Source: Lysinibacillus timonensis (lineage in GTDB: Bacteria > Bacillota > Bacilli > Bacillales_A > Planococcaceae). Taken from it: 64,000 nt of DNA. The stretch's first letter is position 1, and each line of letters starts with the position of its first letter. Both the position numbers and the translations under genes were made by a program. Below are positions 25,230 to 33,619 of the stretch, piece by piece. The stretch covers positions 1,248,001 to 1,312,000 of the forward strand of contig NZ_LT985980.1 of the NCBI RefSeq assembly GCF_900291985.1, written 5' to 3'. The notes under the pieces are model-generated. The model searched no databases and was not told the DNA's origin. It saw only the letters and a program-made list of their open reading frames with translations.

Positions 25230-25604
25230 TTATTCACAAACTTCAGGCGTACCTTCCACTTTAGCCGTTCTAAATGAAGTTCCACAGCCACATGATGCGA
25301 TTGCGTTTGGATTTTCGATGGTGAAGCCGCCACCCATTAGAGATTGTTTATAATCGATATTTGTTCCCATTAAAATAGGTGCATCTTCTTTCGAGACTAA
25401 TATTTTAATACCGTGTTGTTCATCTATATAATCGTCTTCGTTTTGATTTTGATCAAAATTCATACCGTATGATAGTCCACTACAGCCACCACCATGAACT
25501 GCTACTCGTAAATATGAACCATCTTCTTCATTATGCTTTTGCATTTCCTGAATGCGAAATGCTGCTGCCTCTGTTAAAACAATCACTTTCTTTTCATTTG
25601 TCAT
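25230..25604 (-). CDS. yutM: A-type iron-sulfur cluster carrier (YutM/ErpA/SufA)
   Basis: 124 residues of the HesB/IscA family. The three cluster-binding cysteines are in GGGCSGLSY (first) and SCGCGTSF (second and third). It accepts Fe-S clusters from the SufCDSUB machinery, encoded about 14 kb away, and passes them to apo-proteins such as LipA. AAGGAAGGTGA lies before the ATG. Single gene with its own terminator. Confidence 0.92.
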   Translation of the reverse strand: MTNEKKVIVLTEAAAFRIQEMQKHNEEDGSYLRVAVHGGGCSGLSYGMNFDQNQNEDDYIDEQHGIKILVSKEDAPILMGTNIDYKQSLMGGGFTIENPNAIASCGCGTSFRTAKVEGTPEVCE

Positions 25605-25714
25605 TCTCGATCACCTTCCTTCTACATATATAATATCAATTTTTTGCTTGTTGATTCAACAAAACTGTCTTTTTAAAAATAGGTATTTAGTAATAACTAT
25701 TGTTGCGAGATTAT

Positions 25715-25723
25715 TGTTATAAT
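25715..25723 (+). promoter_or_regulatory. Extended -10 element
   Basis: TGTTATAAT, an extended consensus -10, lies 36 bp before the DUF2225 gene start. No clear -35. Confidence 0.5.
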
Positions 25724-25758
25724 AGTCATATGATTATGCGTCTTAAGGAGTATTCACG

Positions 25759-26463
25759 ATGGAAATTACACCGTTTTATGAGAAAAAAATTGAATGTATT
25801 CATTGTAAAAAAACATTCCCCACGTTTAAAGTACGATCAAAGTTTATTAAAATTGCAGAAACCGAAAGCGATTTTCGCCCTATTTATATAGACTCTAATG
25901 TTAATGGATTATATTATAATGTTTTTGTTTGTGAACATTGTGGTTTTTCATTCACTGAAGATTTCACAAAATATTTCGCGCCAGGCGTACAGGAAGAAAT
26001 AGCAAAACAAATTACATCAAAATGGGTACAACACGATTTTAATGGCGAAAGAACGATTTCCGAAGCGATTCAGACCTATAAACTCGCTCTATTTTGTGGG
26101 ACATTAAAAAAAGAAAAATTTGTTTCCCTTGCTGGGTTATCACTTAGACTTGGTTGGCTTTATAGAACGTTAGAAAATGAAAATCAGGAAATGCGTTTTC
26201 TTAAGATGGCACGGGATTATTATATGGAATCTTATTCAAATGAAGATTATGCCGGAACCCAAATGTCTGATGTCCGTATCATGTATATGATTGCAGAACT
26301 TTCACGTCGATTGAAAGATTTAGATAATGCAACTCGATTCTTTTCAAAAGTAATTGAGAATCAGCATATAGGTGGAGATGCTAAACTCATTGATATGGCG
26401 AAAGAACAATGGCAATTAGTCCGTGATCAACGAGAATATATTAGAGCACAAGCTCAAAGCTAA
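25759..26463 (+). CDS. DUF2225 family protein with zinc-ribbon-like cysteines
   Basis: 234 residues. Two CxxC pairs, CIHC near residue 12 and CEHC near residue 59, sit in the DUF2225 N-terminal region and likely bind zinc. The rest is helical, with pairs of helices that look TPR-like (FVSLAGLSLRLGWLYRTLENE, then RLKDLDNATRFFSKVIEN). AAGGAG lies nine bases before the ATG. Function is unknown; family members are cytoplasmic and widespread in Firmicutes and clostridia. Confidence 0.8.
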   Translation: MEITPFYEKKIECIHCKKTFPTFKVRSKFIKIAETESDFRPIYIDSNVNGLYYNVFVCEHCGFSFTEDFTKYFAPGVQEEIAKQITSKWVQHDFNGERTISEAIQTYKLALFCGTLKKEKFVSLAGLSLRLGWLYRTLENENQEMRFLKMARDYYMESYSNEDYAGTQMSDVRIMYMIAELSRRLKDLDNATRFFSKVIENQHIGGDAKLIDMAKEQWQLVRDQREYIRAQAQS

Positions 26464-26483
26464 AAAGGTTGGATAAAAAGAGG

Positions 26484-26514
26484 GGCTACCTAACTTTTAC
26501 ATTAGGTAGCCTTT
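26484..26514. terminator. Bidirectional terminator
   Basis: Perfect 10-bp stem GGCTACCTAA/TTAGGTAGCC with an eight-base loop. TTT follows on plus, CCTCTTTTT on minus, between convergent genes. Confidence 0.75.
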
Positions 26515-26519
26515 CATCA

Positions 26520-26756
26520 TTAGAATACTTGTTCTACTTCAACAATGCCCGGTACTTCTTCTAAAAGGGCACGTTCAATACCAGCTTTTAAAGTAATTGT
26601 TGAACTAGGGCAGCTACCACATGCACCAAGTAAACGTAATCGAACGATACCATCCTCTACGTCTACTAATTCACAGTCGCCACCATCACGTAATAAAAAT
26701 GGGCGTAATTTATCTAAAACTTCTTGTACTTGTTCTTTTTGTTCTAATTCTGTCAT
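26520..26756 (-). CDS. yutI: NifU C-terminal-type Fe-S scaffold/carrier (YutI)
   Basis: 78 residues consisting solely of the NifU C-terminal (Nfu) domain: [25 protein letters not shown] and the cluster-binding CGSCPSS. It holds a 4Fe-4S cluster and delivers it to targets. AAAGGAG precedes the ATG. It is divergent from yuzD, the same arrangement as in B. subtilis. Confidence 0.92.
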   Translation of the reverse strand: MTELEQKEQVQEVLDKLRPFLLRDGGDCELVDVEDGIVRLRLLGACGSCPSSTITLKAGIERALLEEVPGIVEVEQVF

Positions 26757-26842
26757 TTCTTTCGACTCCTTTCATTAAAATAATTATAAAGTGAAGAAAC
26801 GAAAAAATCCAATATATAAGTTAGAAAGGTTGGTAGTAAAAG

Positions 26843-27169
26843 ATGAATGATCATCCAATGATTGAAGTTTTTGGAGCAAATGTACTTTGTGCAAGTTGCA
26901 TTAATGCGCCTTCTTCGAAAGATACGTTTGAATGGCTACAGGCAGCTATTCATCGTAAATATCCAAACCAACCTTATATTATTCGGTATATCGATATTGA
27001 GCAACCCCAAATAAATAAGCGCGATCAAGAATGGGTTAACCGAATACAAAATGATGAATATTTTTTCCCCTTAGTATTAATTAATGATGAAGTTGTTGGT
27101 GAAGGGTTCATCCAAATATCCCCTATATTTTCATACCTTGAAAATTTAGGTTTTGTTCCTGCTGATTAA
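26843..27169 (+). CDS. yuzD: YuzD family (DUF1462) thioredoxin-fold protein
   Basis: 108 residues. A CxxC motif, CASC, lies near residue 17 after the first beta strand (IEVFGANVLCASC), as in thioredoxin-like folds, and FFPLVLINDEVVGEG resembles the cis-Pro region. The DUF1462/YuzD family has no assigned activity. Its position next to the Fe-S carrier YutI suggests, without proving, a redox role in Fe-S handling. GAAAGGT lies before the ATG. Confidence 0.82.
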   Translation: MNDHPMIEVFGANVLCASCINAPSSKDTFEWLQAAIHRKYPNQPYIIRYIDIEQPQINKRDQEWVNRIQNDEYFFPLVLINDEVVGEGFIQISPIFSYLENLGFVPAD

Positions 27170-27170
27170 T

Positions 27171-27200
27171 TAGAAGAGGCAAAAACGCTTCTTCTATTTT
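27171..27200 (+). terminator. Terminator of yuzD
   Basis: Stem TAGAAGAGGC/GCTTCTTCTA (one mismatch) around AAAAAC, followed by TTTTTC; it starts just past the yuzD stop. Confidence 0.8.
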
Positions 27201-27201
27201 T

Positions 27202-28275
27202 CTATGAATCAACTTGGCGCTTATAAAACCATAGGTAGCCTGATTTCATTAATCGAGCTAGGCGTCCTGTAACAGCCATATCCATTACATGAGCAAATCC
27301 TTCTTTTTTCCCCAGTGACCCTAAATATCCTTTTAACTTAATTTCAGGCATTTTTTCTGGTAATGGTTCATTTTTGAATAGTTGTTTTAATACTTTCACA
27401 ACGTGTTCTGCTTGTTCTTCTGCTAATTGAGCACTCGGTGGAAGATCAGAAGACGCACAATCTCCGATTACATAAACATGTTGATCATTAACTAATTGGA
27501 AGTATTGGTTCACAATAGGACGACCTTTTGAATCTTTCTCTATATCCTCCATGTCACGTACAACTTTTACTGGCTGCACTCCTGCAGTCCAAACAATCGC
27601 ATCTACTTCTATTACTTCTTCATGGTTGTACAGAAGCTTATCTTCTACTTTTGTAATATTTGAGTTGGCAATGACCTCAACATTGTTCTTCTCAAACCAT
27701 GACTTGATATAATTGCTTAGTTTCTCAGGAAAATCAGGAAGTATACGGTTAGAACGGTCAAACAATTTAATTTTCAAGTCCGATCTACTTTCTCTTAGTT
27801 CGCTTGCTAATTCAATACCACTTAAACCTGCCCCGACAATTCCAACAGAAGAGCCTGCAGGTAAACCACATAGTTTTTCAAAAGTAGTACGTGATTTTGC
27901 AATTGTCTGTATACTATAAGTATATTCAGGAGCTCCTGGTACGCCATGATACTTATCCTCACAACCAAGACCAATTACTAAATCATCATAGGCAATTTCT
28001 TTTCCTTCTTCTAAATAAACAACTTTTGCTTTTGTATCAATTTTTATTATTTCACCGTAAACCATTTGCAATCTAGAATGTTCTGGAAAACTTACTCGTA
28101 CCTCTTTATCAGTGGAAGTTCCAGCTGCCAATGCGTAAAATTCAGTTTTTAAACTGTGAAAAGGTGTTCGGTCCAATAACGTAATCATCGTATCTTCAGG
28201 TAAGTTATTTGGCAAAAGACGATGTAAAATACGCATGTTGCCATAACCTCCACCTAATAAAACTAAGTTTTTCAT
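27202..28275 (-). CDS. yutJ: NADH dehydrogenase-like flavoprotein (YutJ)
   Basis: 357 residues of the type II NADH dehydrogenase (pyridine nucleotide-disulfide oxidoreductase) family. The FAD-binding GGGYGNMRIL starts at residue 8, the NADH-binding GIVGAGLSGIELASEL lies at about 145, and VYVIGDCASS is the second FAD contact. It is somewhat shorter than Ndh (about 400) and lacks an obvious C-terminal membrane helix. It probably passes electrons from NADH to quinone or another acceptor. Two Rex-like redox operators lie in its promoter region, which fits NADH-responsive repression. GGGAGAG precedes the ATG. Confidence 0.88.
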   Translation of the reverse strand: MKNLVLLGGGYGNMRILHRLLPNNLPEDTMITLLDRTPFHSLKTEFYALAAGTSTDKEVRVSFPEHSRLQMVYGEIIKIDTKAKVVYLEEGKEIAYDDLVIGLGCEDKYHGVPGAPEYTYSIQTIAKSRTTFEKLCGLPAGSSVGIVGAGLSGIELASELRESRSDLKIKLFDRSNRILPDFPEKLSNYIKSWFEKNNVEVIANSNITKVEDKLLYNHEEVIEVDAIVWTAGVQPVKVVRDMEDIEKDSKGRPIVNQYFQLVNDQHVYVIGDCASSDLPPSAQLAEEQAEHVVKVLKQLFKNEPLPEKMPEIKLKGYLGSLGKKEGFAHVMDMAVTGRLARLMKSGYLWFYKRQVDS

Positions 28276-28322
28276 ATAACTCTCCCTCTATTTTCTGTTC
28301 GTTCACAAATAATACACAAACG

Positions 28323-28351
28323 AGTATATCTTATTGTGATACTTTTCACAA
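28323..28351 (-). promoter_or_regulatory. yutJ promoter
   Basis: On the minus strand, -35 TTGTGA (28346-28351) and -10 TATACT (28323-28328) with an ideal 17-bp spacer, about 48 bp before the yutJ start. The Rex-like operator covers the -35 and spacer. Confidence 0.65.
28334..28351. promoter_or_regulatory. Rex-type redox operator, proximal
   Basis: TTGTGATACTTTTCACAA: a perfect TTGTGA-N6-TCACAA dyad, the consensus of the NADH/NAD+-sensing repressor Rex. It overlaps the yutJ -35 and spacer. Confidence 0.75.
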
Positions 28352-28366
28352 TATGATTTTAAAATT

Positions 28367-28384
28367 TTGTGAAAAAATTCACAT
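28367..28384. promoter_or_regulatory. Rex-type redox operator, distal
   Basis: TTGTGAAAAAATTCACAT: matches the Rex dyad except the last base, 33 bp (about three helical turns) from the proximal operator. Confidence 0.65.
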
Positions 28385-28576
28385 AAAATGTTTTGTTGAA
28401 AATACATTTTAAGTTCAAAGTTTGGTTACCTAAGAATCTAAAGGGAAAATCTAACTCCATAAAACGTTTGTATAACCCTTTTAATTACATAAGCATAAAT
28501 CGAATAGTACAAAACTAAAACTTAAAAATTGACGAATCATCAAAAAGAGAGTAGCATTTTCATGAGGTGAACTCCA

Positions 28577-28813
28577 TTGAATCCTTTAGTAGAATTTTGC
28601 ATTAGTAATCTAGCAAACGGGGCACAAGAAACTTATGAGATATTAGAAAGAGACCCTAATATAGATGTATTAGAATATGGTTGTCTAAGCTATTGCACAA
28701 CTTGTGACCGCTCGTTATATGCTCTTGTAAACGGTGATATCGTTGAAGCAGATACACCTGAAGAATTGACAAAAAAGATTTACTTATATATTGAGGAAAA
28801 CCCTCTTTTCTAA
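28577..28813 (+). CDS. yuzB: YuzB family (DUF1450) protein
   Basis: 78 residues. Family hallmarks are [16 protein letters not shown] at the start, the [29 protein letters not shown] core with a CxxC (CTTC), and ENPLF at the end. TTG 28577 follows GAGGTGA at six bases. Function is unknown; the spaced cysteines suggest metal or Fe-S binding. Its natural terminator was the target of the insertion sequence that follows. Confidence 0.85.
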   Translation: MNPLVEFCISNLANGAQETYEILERDPNIDVLEYGCLSYCTTCDRSLYALVNGDIVEADTPEELTKKIYLYIEENPLF

Positions 28814-28815
28814 AA

Positions 28816-28841
28816 AAACGCGCACAAAAATGTGCGCGTTT
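28816..28841. repeat. 26-bp target duplication, left copy (yuzB terminator stem)
   Basis: A 26-bp palindrome (AAACGCGCACA, AAAA, TGTGCGCGTTT) identical to 30418-30443. It begins just past the yuzB stop and looks like the stem of its terminator, duplicated when the insertion sequence entered. Confidence 0.88.
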
Positions 28842-28843
28842 CA

Positions 28844-28889
28844 GACTGTAGACAAACTCGAAATTTCGAGTTTGCCTACAGTCTTTTTT
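28844..28889 (+). terminator. IS left-end hairpin with T6
   Basis: A near-perfect 20-bp stem (one mismatch) from GACTGTAG to CTACAGTC, followed by six Ts. It lies within the left IS end and would block transcription entering from yuzB. Confidence 0.78.
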
Positions 28890-28937
28890 CTTTTAAAATA
28901 GACTTATAAGAAGTAGAAACTACTAGAGGTGATAGAT

Positions 28938-30296
28938 ATGATGACGAAAAACCACAATCATGAACGTGATCAAATTGAGATGATAACTATTGATCAACTT
29001 GTGCCTCAAGACCATCTGGTCAGAAAACTTGAAGCGGCGATTGATTTTTCTTTCATCTATCCACTAGTGGAACCATTGTACTCTACATTAGGTCGACCTA
29101 GTGTCGACCCAGTTGTATTAATAAAGATGACTTTTGTTCAATATGTATTTGGAATCCGTTCAATGCGTCAAACAATAAAAGAAATTGAAACAAATATGGC
29201 TTATCGTTGGTTTCTAGGATTTGGATTTCATTCAGAAGTACCTCACTTTTCTACCTTCGGTAAAAATTATGAACGTCGTTTTCAAGATACTGATATTTTT
29301 GAACAGATTTTCTATCACATACTTAAAGAAATTGCTGATAAAGGTTTACTAAGTGCTGACCATGTTTTCATTGATTCAACTCATGTCAAAGCGAGTGCGA
29401 ATAAACGTAAATTTGAAAAGAAAATGGTACGTAAAGAGACTCGTGCATATGAAGCTAAACTTCAAGAAGAATTAAATCAAGATAGAATTAATCGTGGAAA
29501 GAAACCATTTTCACCAGATAAATTTGAAAAAGAAGAGATGAAGGAGATTAAAGAAAGTACAACAGACCCTGAAAGTGGCTACTATGTAAAAGATGAAAGG
29601 ACTAAGCAGTTTGCTTACTCATTTCATGCAGCGGCAGATCGATATGGGTTTATACTCGGAACTATTGTGACACCTGGTAATGTTCATGATAGTCATATGC
29701 TTCAGCCACTTGTTGAAAAGGTAATGGAAAAAGTAAAAAAGCCACTTGCTGTTGCTGCCGATGCTGCTTATAAAACGCCTGCGATAACTAAATTCTTATT
29801 CGACCAAGATATTCAACCTGTACTTCCGTATACACGTCCCAAAACTAAGGACGGATTTTTACGCAAACATGATTATGTATATGATGAGTACTATGACTGC
29901 TATCTTTGCCCTGAAGGGCAAGAACTTAAATACTCAACTACGACCAAAGAAGGTAAACGCCAATATAAATCAAACCCAACTCAATGTGCAACTTGTCCTT
30001 TACTTGCCCAATGTACTAATAGTAAGGATCATCGAAAAGTAATTGAACGACATATTTGGGAACATCATGTAGAGGAAGCGGATCATCTTCGTCATCAAAA
30101 CGATATTAAACAAATATATGCGAGACGTAAAGAAACGATTGAACGTGTCTTTGCAGATGCAAAAGAAAAGCATGGTATGCGATGGACAACCCTACGGGGA
30201 ATTAAAAAATTGTCTATGCAGGCGATGCTAACTTTTGCTGCCATGAATTTAAAGAAGCTTGCCAATTGGACATGGCAAGCACCAAAAATCGTCTGA
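28938..30296 (+). CDS. IS1182 family transposase
   Basis: 452 residues from ATG 28938, five bases after GAGGTGA; the frame opens at GTG 28929. The N-terminal DUF772-type region (DQLVPQDHLVRKLEAAIDF, then GRPSVDPVVLIKM) is followed by a DDE catalytic core: first Asp in VFIDSTHVKASANK, second in AVAADAAYKTP, Glu in ETIERVFADAKEKHG. A Cys cluster (CYLCPEG, then CATCPLLAQC) sits before the Glu, typical of IS1182. All catalytic residues are present and the length is full. Confidence 0.93.
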   Translation: MMTKNHNHERDQIEMITIDQLVPQDHLVRKLEAAIDFSFIYPLVEPLYSTLGRPSVDPVVLIKMTFVQYVFGIRSMRQTIKEIETNMAYRWFLGFGFHSEVPHFSTFGKNYERRFQDTDIFEQIFYHILKEIADKGLLSADHVFIDSTHVKASANKRKFEKKMVRKETRAYEAKLQEELNQDRINRGKKPFSPDKFEKEEMKEIKESTTDPESGYYVKDERTKQFAYSFHAAADRYGFILGTIVTPGNVHDSHMLQPLVEKVMEKVKKPLAVAADAAYKTPAITKFLFDQDIQPVLPYTRPKTKDGFLRKHDYVYDEYYDCYLCPEGQELKYSTTTKEGKRQYKSNPTQCATCPLLAQCTNSKDHRKVIERHIWEHHVEEADHLRHQNDIKQIYARRKETIERVFADAKEKHGMRWTTLRGIKKLSMQAMLTFAAMNLKKLANWTWQAPKIV

Positions 30297-30371
30297 AATT
30301 GAAGTACTCGTAGAGTACTTTGGCTATAAAAAAGGTTGTAAAATACCTAACTAACTTTTAAAAATACGAAA

Positions 30372-30405
30372 GGCTTACAGAATGGTCTCATTCTGTAAGC
30401 CTTTT
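30372..30405 (+). terminator. IS right-end terminator
   Basis: Perfect 12-bp stem GGCTTACAGAAT/ATTCTGTAAGCC with TTTT, after the transposase and just inside the right IS end. Confidence 0.82.
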
Positions 30406-30417
30406 GTCGACAATCTG

Positions 30418-30443
30418 AAACGCGCACAAAAATGTGCGCGTTT
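30418..30443. repeat. 26-bp target duplication, right copy
   Basis: Identical to 28816-28841; marks the right edge of the insertion sequence. Confidence 0.88.
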
Positions 30444-30521
30444 CTCGTTTTCAATTAAAATTAGATAGAATTTCTTAACCTGATTCCAACTCAACTTTCT
30501 ATTCTTCTAAACTCCTACTAA

Positions 30522-31289
30522 TTATATTTCCACCTCATCTAAGTCTTCAACACAATATGTAGGCTTTTCTTCTTTCAACATAACAATTTCAGTACTTGTT
30601 ACACCCGTATTGACATGAATTGTATCACAACCGAATTCGATACCACATAAAATATCTGTATCATAATTATCGCCAATCATGACCATTTCGTCTTTTTGAT
30701 ACCCATATTCCTCTTGTATAACCTCTAACATGACAGGTGAAGGTTTACCTATATAAAGCGGTTGAACGTTTGCTACGTTAGCTACAAGCTGTACAAATGA
30801 GCCGTTCCCAGGTAGTAATCCAAATTCACTTGGGAATTTCATATCTTCATTCGTCCCAATTAGTTTGGCACCATTCTGCACGGTAACACTTGCTTGGGCT
30901 AATTTCATATAATCTACTGTTTGGTCTATGCCCATTACTACGATATCTGCAACCAAGTCCTCGGTTAGAGTTATTCCTTCATCTGCTAAAGCTGCTACTA
31001 ACCCCTCAGAGCCAATCATATGAACTTTAGCATCACGATAATTTTGTGAAATATACTTCGCAGTTGTTATAGCACTAGAATAGATTCTACTAACTGGTGT
31101 ATCTATATTCATGCTTGCGAGAGCGTGTTGAAATTGTTCAGGTGTTTTTGAAGCATTATTTGTGATAAAGTAATAGTCTATGCCCGCTTTTTGCAATTTA
31201 TGAATAAAACGAATTGCTGACTCAATTCCCTCTTGTCCCCTATATACAGTTCCATCTAGATCGAAACAATATGCTTTATACTTTTTCAT
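30522..31289 (-). CDS. yutF: HAD-IIA phosphatase (NagD/YutF family)
   Basis: 255 residues. HAD motif I is CFDLDGTVYRG near residue 8, motif II is YFITNNASKT, the motif III Lys is in LYIGKPSP, and motif IV is MIGDNYDTDI. The cap is of the NagD (C2A) type. It is a cytoplasmic phosphatase of sugar phosphates or nucleotides; the natural substrate is not known from sequence. Its ATG overlaps the yutE stop by four bases (ATGA), so the two are translated together. Confidence 0.9.
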   Translation of the reverse strand: MKKYKAYCFDLDGTVYRGQEGIESAIRFIHKLQKAGIDYYFITNNASKTPEQFQHALASMNIDTPVSRIYSSAITTAKYISQNYRDAKVHMIGSEGLVAALADEGITLTEDLVADIVVMGIDQTVDYMKLAQASVTVQNGAKLIGTNEDMKFPSEFGLLPGNGSFVQLVANVANVQPLYIGKPSPVMLEVIQEEYGYQKDEMVMIGDNYDTDILCGIEFGCDTIHVNTGVTSTEIVMLKEEKPTYCVEDLDEVEI

Positions 31290-31738
31290 TTTTCATTCTC
31301 CGGTAAAAATGCTGATACTGGCCCTAACTCATTTTCTAAATAGTTTAAAACATGGCTAGAAAATTGACTTAAAGAAGGTACACAGTTTGCTAAAACAGTT
31401 TGAATTAATGTATTATCAATATCCACATATTCCCTTACAATCATTTTACGAAGCGCAACCACTTCTTTTAATTGTAATTCCATATCAGGTGTAATTACTT
31501 TTTCATCGACTAAAATATCAATAATATCGTCATAACTTCCTGGGTCTCGCATTATAAACCCATCTATCATTAGATTCCCAACATCCATTAAAGCTTCAAT
31601 TGAATTATGTGCAATCCTTTGTAGAGCTAGTTTTGTAATGTCATTTTCAGACCAATCGTTTTTTCCTTGAAAAATCTGAATAAGCTCATCTAGATGTTGC
31701 AATGTAGTTACTATTTTATTACGATCGACAAAATACAT
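31286..31738 (-). CDS. yutE: DUF86 (HepT-like) protein YutE
   Basis: 150 residues, all-helical. The DUF86/HepT signature is LALQRIAHNSIEALMDVGNLMI, followed by KMIVREYVDID; the RxxxxHxY-type catalytic motif of HepT toxins is reduced here to RKMIVREYV, without the His. The gene is coupled to yutF rather than to a MNT-domain antitoxin, so a toxin role looks unlikely. A GGAGGC ribosome binding site precedes the ATG. Confidence 0.8.
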   Translation of the reverse strand: MYFVDRNKIVTTLQHLDELIQIFQGKNDWSENDITKLALQRIAHNSIEALMDVGNLMIDGFIMRDPGSYDDIIDILVDEKVITPDMELQLKEVVALRKMIVREYVDIDNTLIQTVLANCVPSLSQFSSHVLNYLENELGPVSAFLPENEK

Positions 31739-31824
31739 ATAAATGCCTCCATTTAATCAATTAAGTTGATAGACGTTTCTTTTTTATAGTACCATATTCT
31801 TTAGAATTGGGAGGAGAATATAAC

Positions 31825-32091
31825 ATGGAACGTTTTTTCTTATATGACGATATAGAAGATACTAAGACACGATTTGTTAGTTTTACTGGTAGAAAACTCC
31901 GATATGATTTAGCTATTGTACAATCTACCCGTTTTTTTGGAAAAGTATTAGTCCTAGATATGCAATCAAGTAGATTTGCTATTATTGGTCCAGACGACGT
32001 AGAGGAACCAGGTTATTTAGAGTTTGTATATAATAAAACTGAAGAAGAAGCCGAGGATTTACGTGAATATTTAACTGAATTACTTTCTTAA
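31825..32091 (+). CDS. DUF3055 (SAV0927-like) protein
   Basis: 88 residues from ATG 31825, nine bases after GGGAGGAG; the frame opens six codons earlier. Recognisable family text: FFLYDDIEDTKTRFVSF, then GKVLVLDMQSSRFAIIGPDD. Small, acidic, cytoplasmic and of unknown function; common in Bacillales. It is divergent from yutE and convergent with yutD. Confidence 0.75.
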   Translation: MERFFLYDDIEDTKTRFVSFTGRKLRYDLAIVQSTRFFGKVLVLDMQSSRFAIIGPDDVEEPGYLEFVYNKTEEEAEDLREYLTELLS

Positions 32092-32096
32092 AAAAA

Positions 32097-32135
32097 GGAC
32101 CATACTCTGTATATGAGATGGTCCTACGTTTTTTT
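32097..32135. terminator. Bidirectional terminator
   Basis: Stem GGACCAT/ATGGTCC with an inner CTC/GAG. T7 follows on plus and T7 on minus, between convergent genes. Confidence 0.85.
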
Positions 32136-32487
32136 AATATTGTTCTACTTTTTCAGTATTTTGTTTTCCTGTCGAATCCTCTACACTAGTAGGTAATTCT
32201 ACTGTTTTAGGGGCTCGCCCAATTTTTCGTAAGATAAAATAAGCACATCCAAAATTACAATACTCAAATAAATAATCTTCGAAAGTACTGATTTTTGTAT
32301 CAAACGTAGACTTCTGATTACGGTCATCAAAAAAGCCTTTCATACGTAATTGACCATAACCCCAATCGCCAACGATATAATCATATTTTACTAATACATC
32401 CGAGTACCGAGCTAAAAATACATCTTCTTGAAAACCATTTCGGACATTTTCGACAATTTCATAAGCATATCCCTCTGCGATGATCAT
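32134..32487 (-). CDS. yutD: YutD family (DUF1027) protein
   Basis: 117 residues from ATG 32487, just after AAGGGGGAA; the longer frame from 32520 runs through that site. DUF1027 features: VLVKYDYIVGDWGYGQLRMKGFF, then EDYLFEYCNFGCAYFILRKI (CNFGC cysteine pair). Function is unknown. It sits next to lipA as in B. subtilis. Confidence 0.85.
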   Translation of the reverse strand: MIIAEGYAYEIVENVRNGFQEDVFLARYSDVLVKYDYIVGDWGYGQLRMKGFFDDRNQKSTFDTKISTFEDYLFEYCNFGCAYFILRKIGRAPKTVELPTSVEDSTGKQNTEKVEQY

Positions 32488-32593
32488 CGAAATTCCCCCT
32501 TCTTTCTTGCTACGCTTCATTTATTCGTTTTGTTAAAAAATGTATAATAATACTAGAGCTTTCTAATCAGTTAAGTATTCAATGACTTATAAA

Positions 32594-33508
32594 TTAGATT
32601 TCTACTTGTAATTGTCTATTTTTCGTAGCTTCATTCACTTGTTCATCGGCATGATAACTACTACGTACTAAAGGACCTGCTTGGCAATGTTTAAAACCTT
32701 TCTCCATCGCAATCTTACGTAGTTTTCCAAATTCTATTGGAGAATAATATTTTTTAACAGGTAAGTGTTTTGTTGTTGGTTGTAAATATTGACCAATCGT
32801 CATTATATCTACATTATTTGCACGTAAATCATCCATTACTTCTATGATTTCATCCCAAGTCTCTCCTAATCCAATCATTAAAGAAGATTTTGTCGGGATA
32901 TCCGGTTGCATTTCTTTCGCACGGCGTAGGAATTCCAAAGAACGGTCATATTTCGCACGAGCTCGAACTCTAGGAGTTAATCGACGAACCGTTTCAATAT
33001 TATGATTTAAAATATCCGGTTTAGCATCCATGACCATCTGTAAGTTTTCCTCAACACCGCCTAAATCGGAAGGTAAAACTTCTACAGATGTTTGTGGAGA
33101 TTTACGGCGAATTGCACGGATTGTTTCAGCTAATACACCCGCACCACCATCTTTCAAATCATCTCGAGCTACCATCGTAATTACTACGTGTTTTAAATTC
33201 ATAATTTGAACTGAATCTGCAACTCGTTCTGGTTCAGCTAAGTCTAACTCATTTGGTAAGCCGGTTTTAACTGCACAGAAACGACAAGCACGTGTACAAA
33301 CAGCACCTAGAATCATCATGGTAGCAGTTCTACGTTCTCCCCAACATTCATGGATATTCGGACAACGAGCTTCTTCACAAACAGTATTTAGATTTTTCTC
33401 ACGCATTAACTTTTTTAAATCTTTATATGCATCATTTGTATTTAGTTTTATTTTTAACCATTCAGGTTTACGTAAAATCTCTTCTTTATTTTTGTTGCTG
33501 ATTGTCAT
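32594..33508 (-). CDS. lipA: Lipoyl synthase
   Basis: 304 residues. Both clusters are present: the auxiliary one in [13 protein letters not shown] and the radical-SAM one in CTRACRFC. The C-terminal RSSYHADEQ provides the Ser ligand of the auxiliary cluster. It inserts two sulfur atoms into octanoyl groups on proteins such as GcvH (encoded at 55703-56083) and the 2-oxoacid dehydrogenases. It depends on Fe-S supply from the Suf system. GGGGAGAA precedes the ATG. Confidence 0.96.
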   Translation of the reverse strand: MTISNKNKEEILRKPEWLKIKLNTNDAYKDLKKLMREKNLNTVCEEARCPNIHECWGERRTATMMILGAVCTRACRFCAVKTGLPNELDLAEPERVADSVQIMNLKHVVITMVARDDLKDGGAGVLAETIRAIRRKSPQTSVEVLPSDLGGVEENLQMVMDAKPDILNHNIETVRRLTPRVRARAKYDRSLEFLRRAKEMQPDIPTKSSLMIGLGETWDEIIEVMDDLRANNVDIMTIGQYLQPTTKHLPVKKYYSPIEFGKLRKIAMEKGFKHCQAGPLVRSSYHADEQVNEATKNRQLQVEI

Positions 33509-33619
33509 AGATATTCTCCCCTATCATACTAACAACATCTTGTTGCCACTGTAACATATTACAATCATTGTAACAACTAAGTTTCTTCCATTGTACAATA
33601 AAAATCTGTATTTCAGTGA

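Larger units (their letters stand above)
28842..30417 (+). mobile_element. IS1182-like insertion sequence, complete
   Basis: A 1576-bp element bounded by imperfect terminal inverted repeats, CAGACTGTAGACAAA on the left and CAGATTGTCGACAAA (reverse complement of the right end), 13 of 15 matching. It is flanked by a 26-bp direct repeat. It holds one intact transposase gene and an internal hairpin terminator at each end. No internal stops are seen, so it may still be active. Confidence 0.88.

Noticed and set aside
30300-30345. Short hairpin just after the transposase stop as a separate element
   Set aside because: AGTACTCGTAGAGTACTT is a small stem without a T-tract, inside the insertion sequence, and the real terminator is further on.
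31286-31738. HepT-type toxin of a toxin-antitoxin pair
   Set aside because: No nucleotidyltransferase (MNT) partner is adjacent, the RxxxxHxY motif is not intact, and the gene is coupled to the phosphatase yutF as in B. subtilis.
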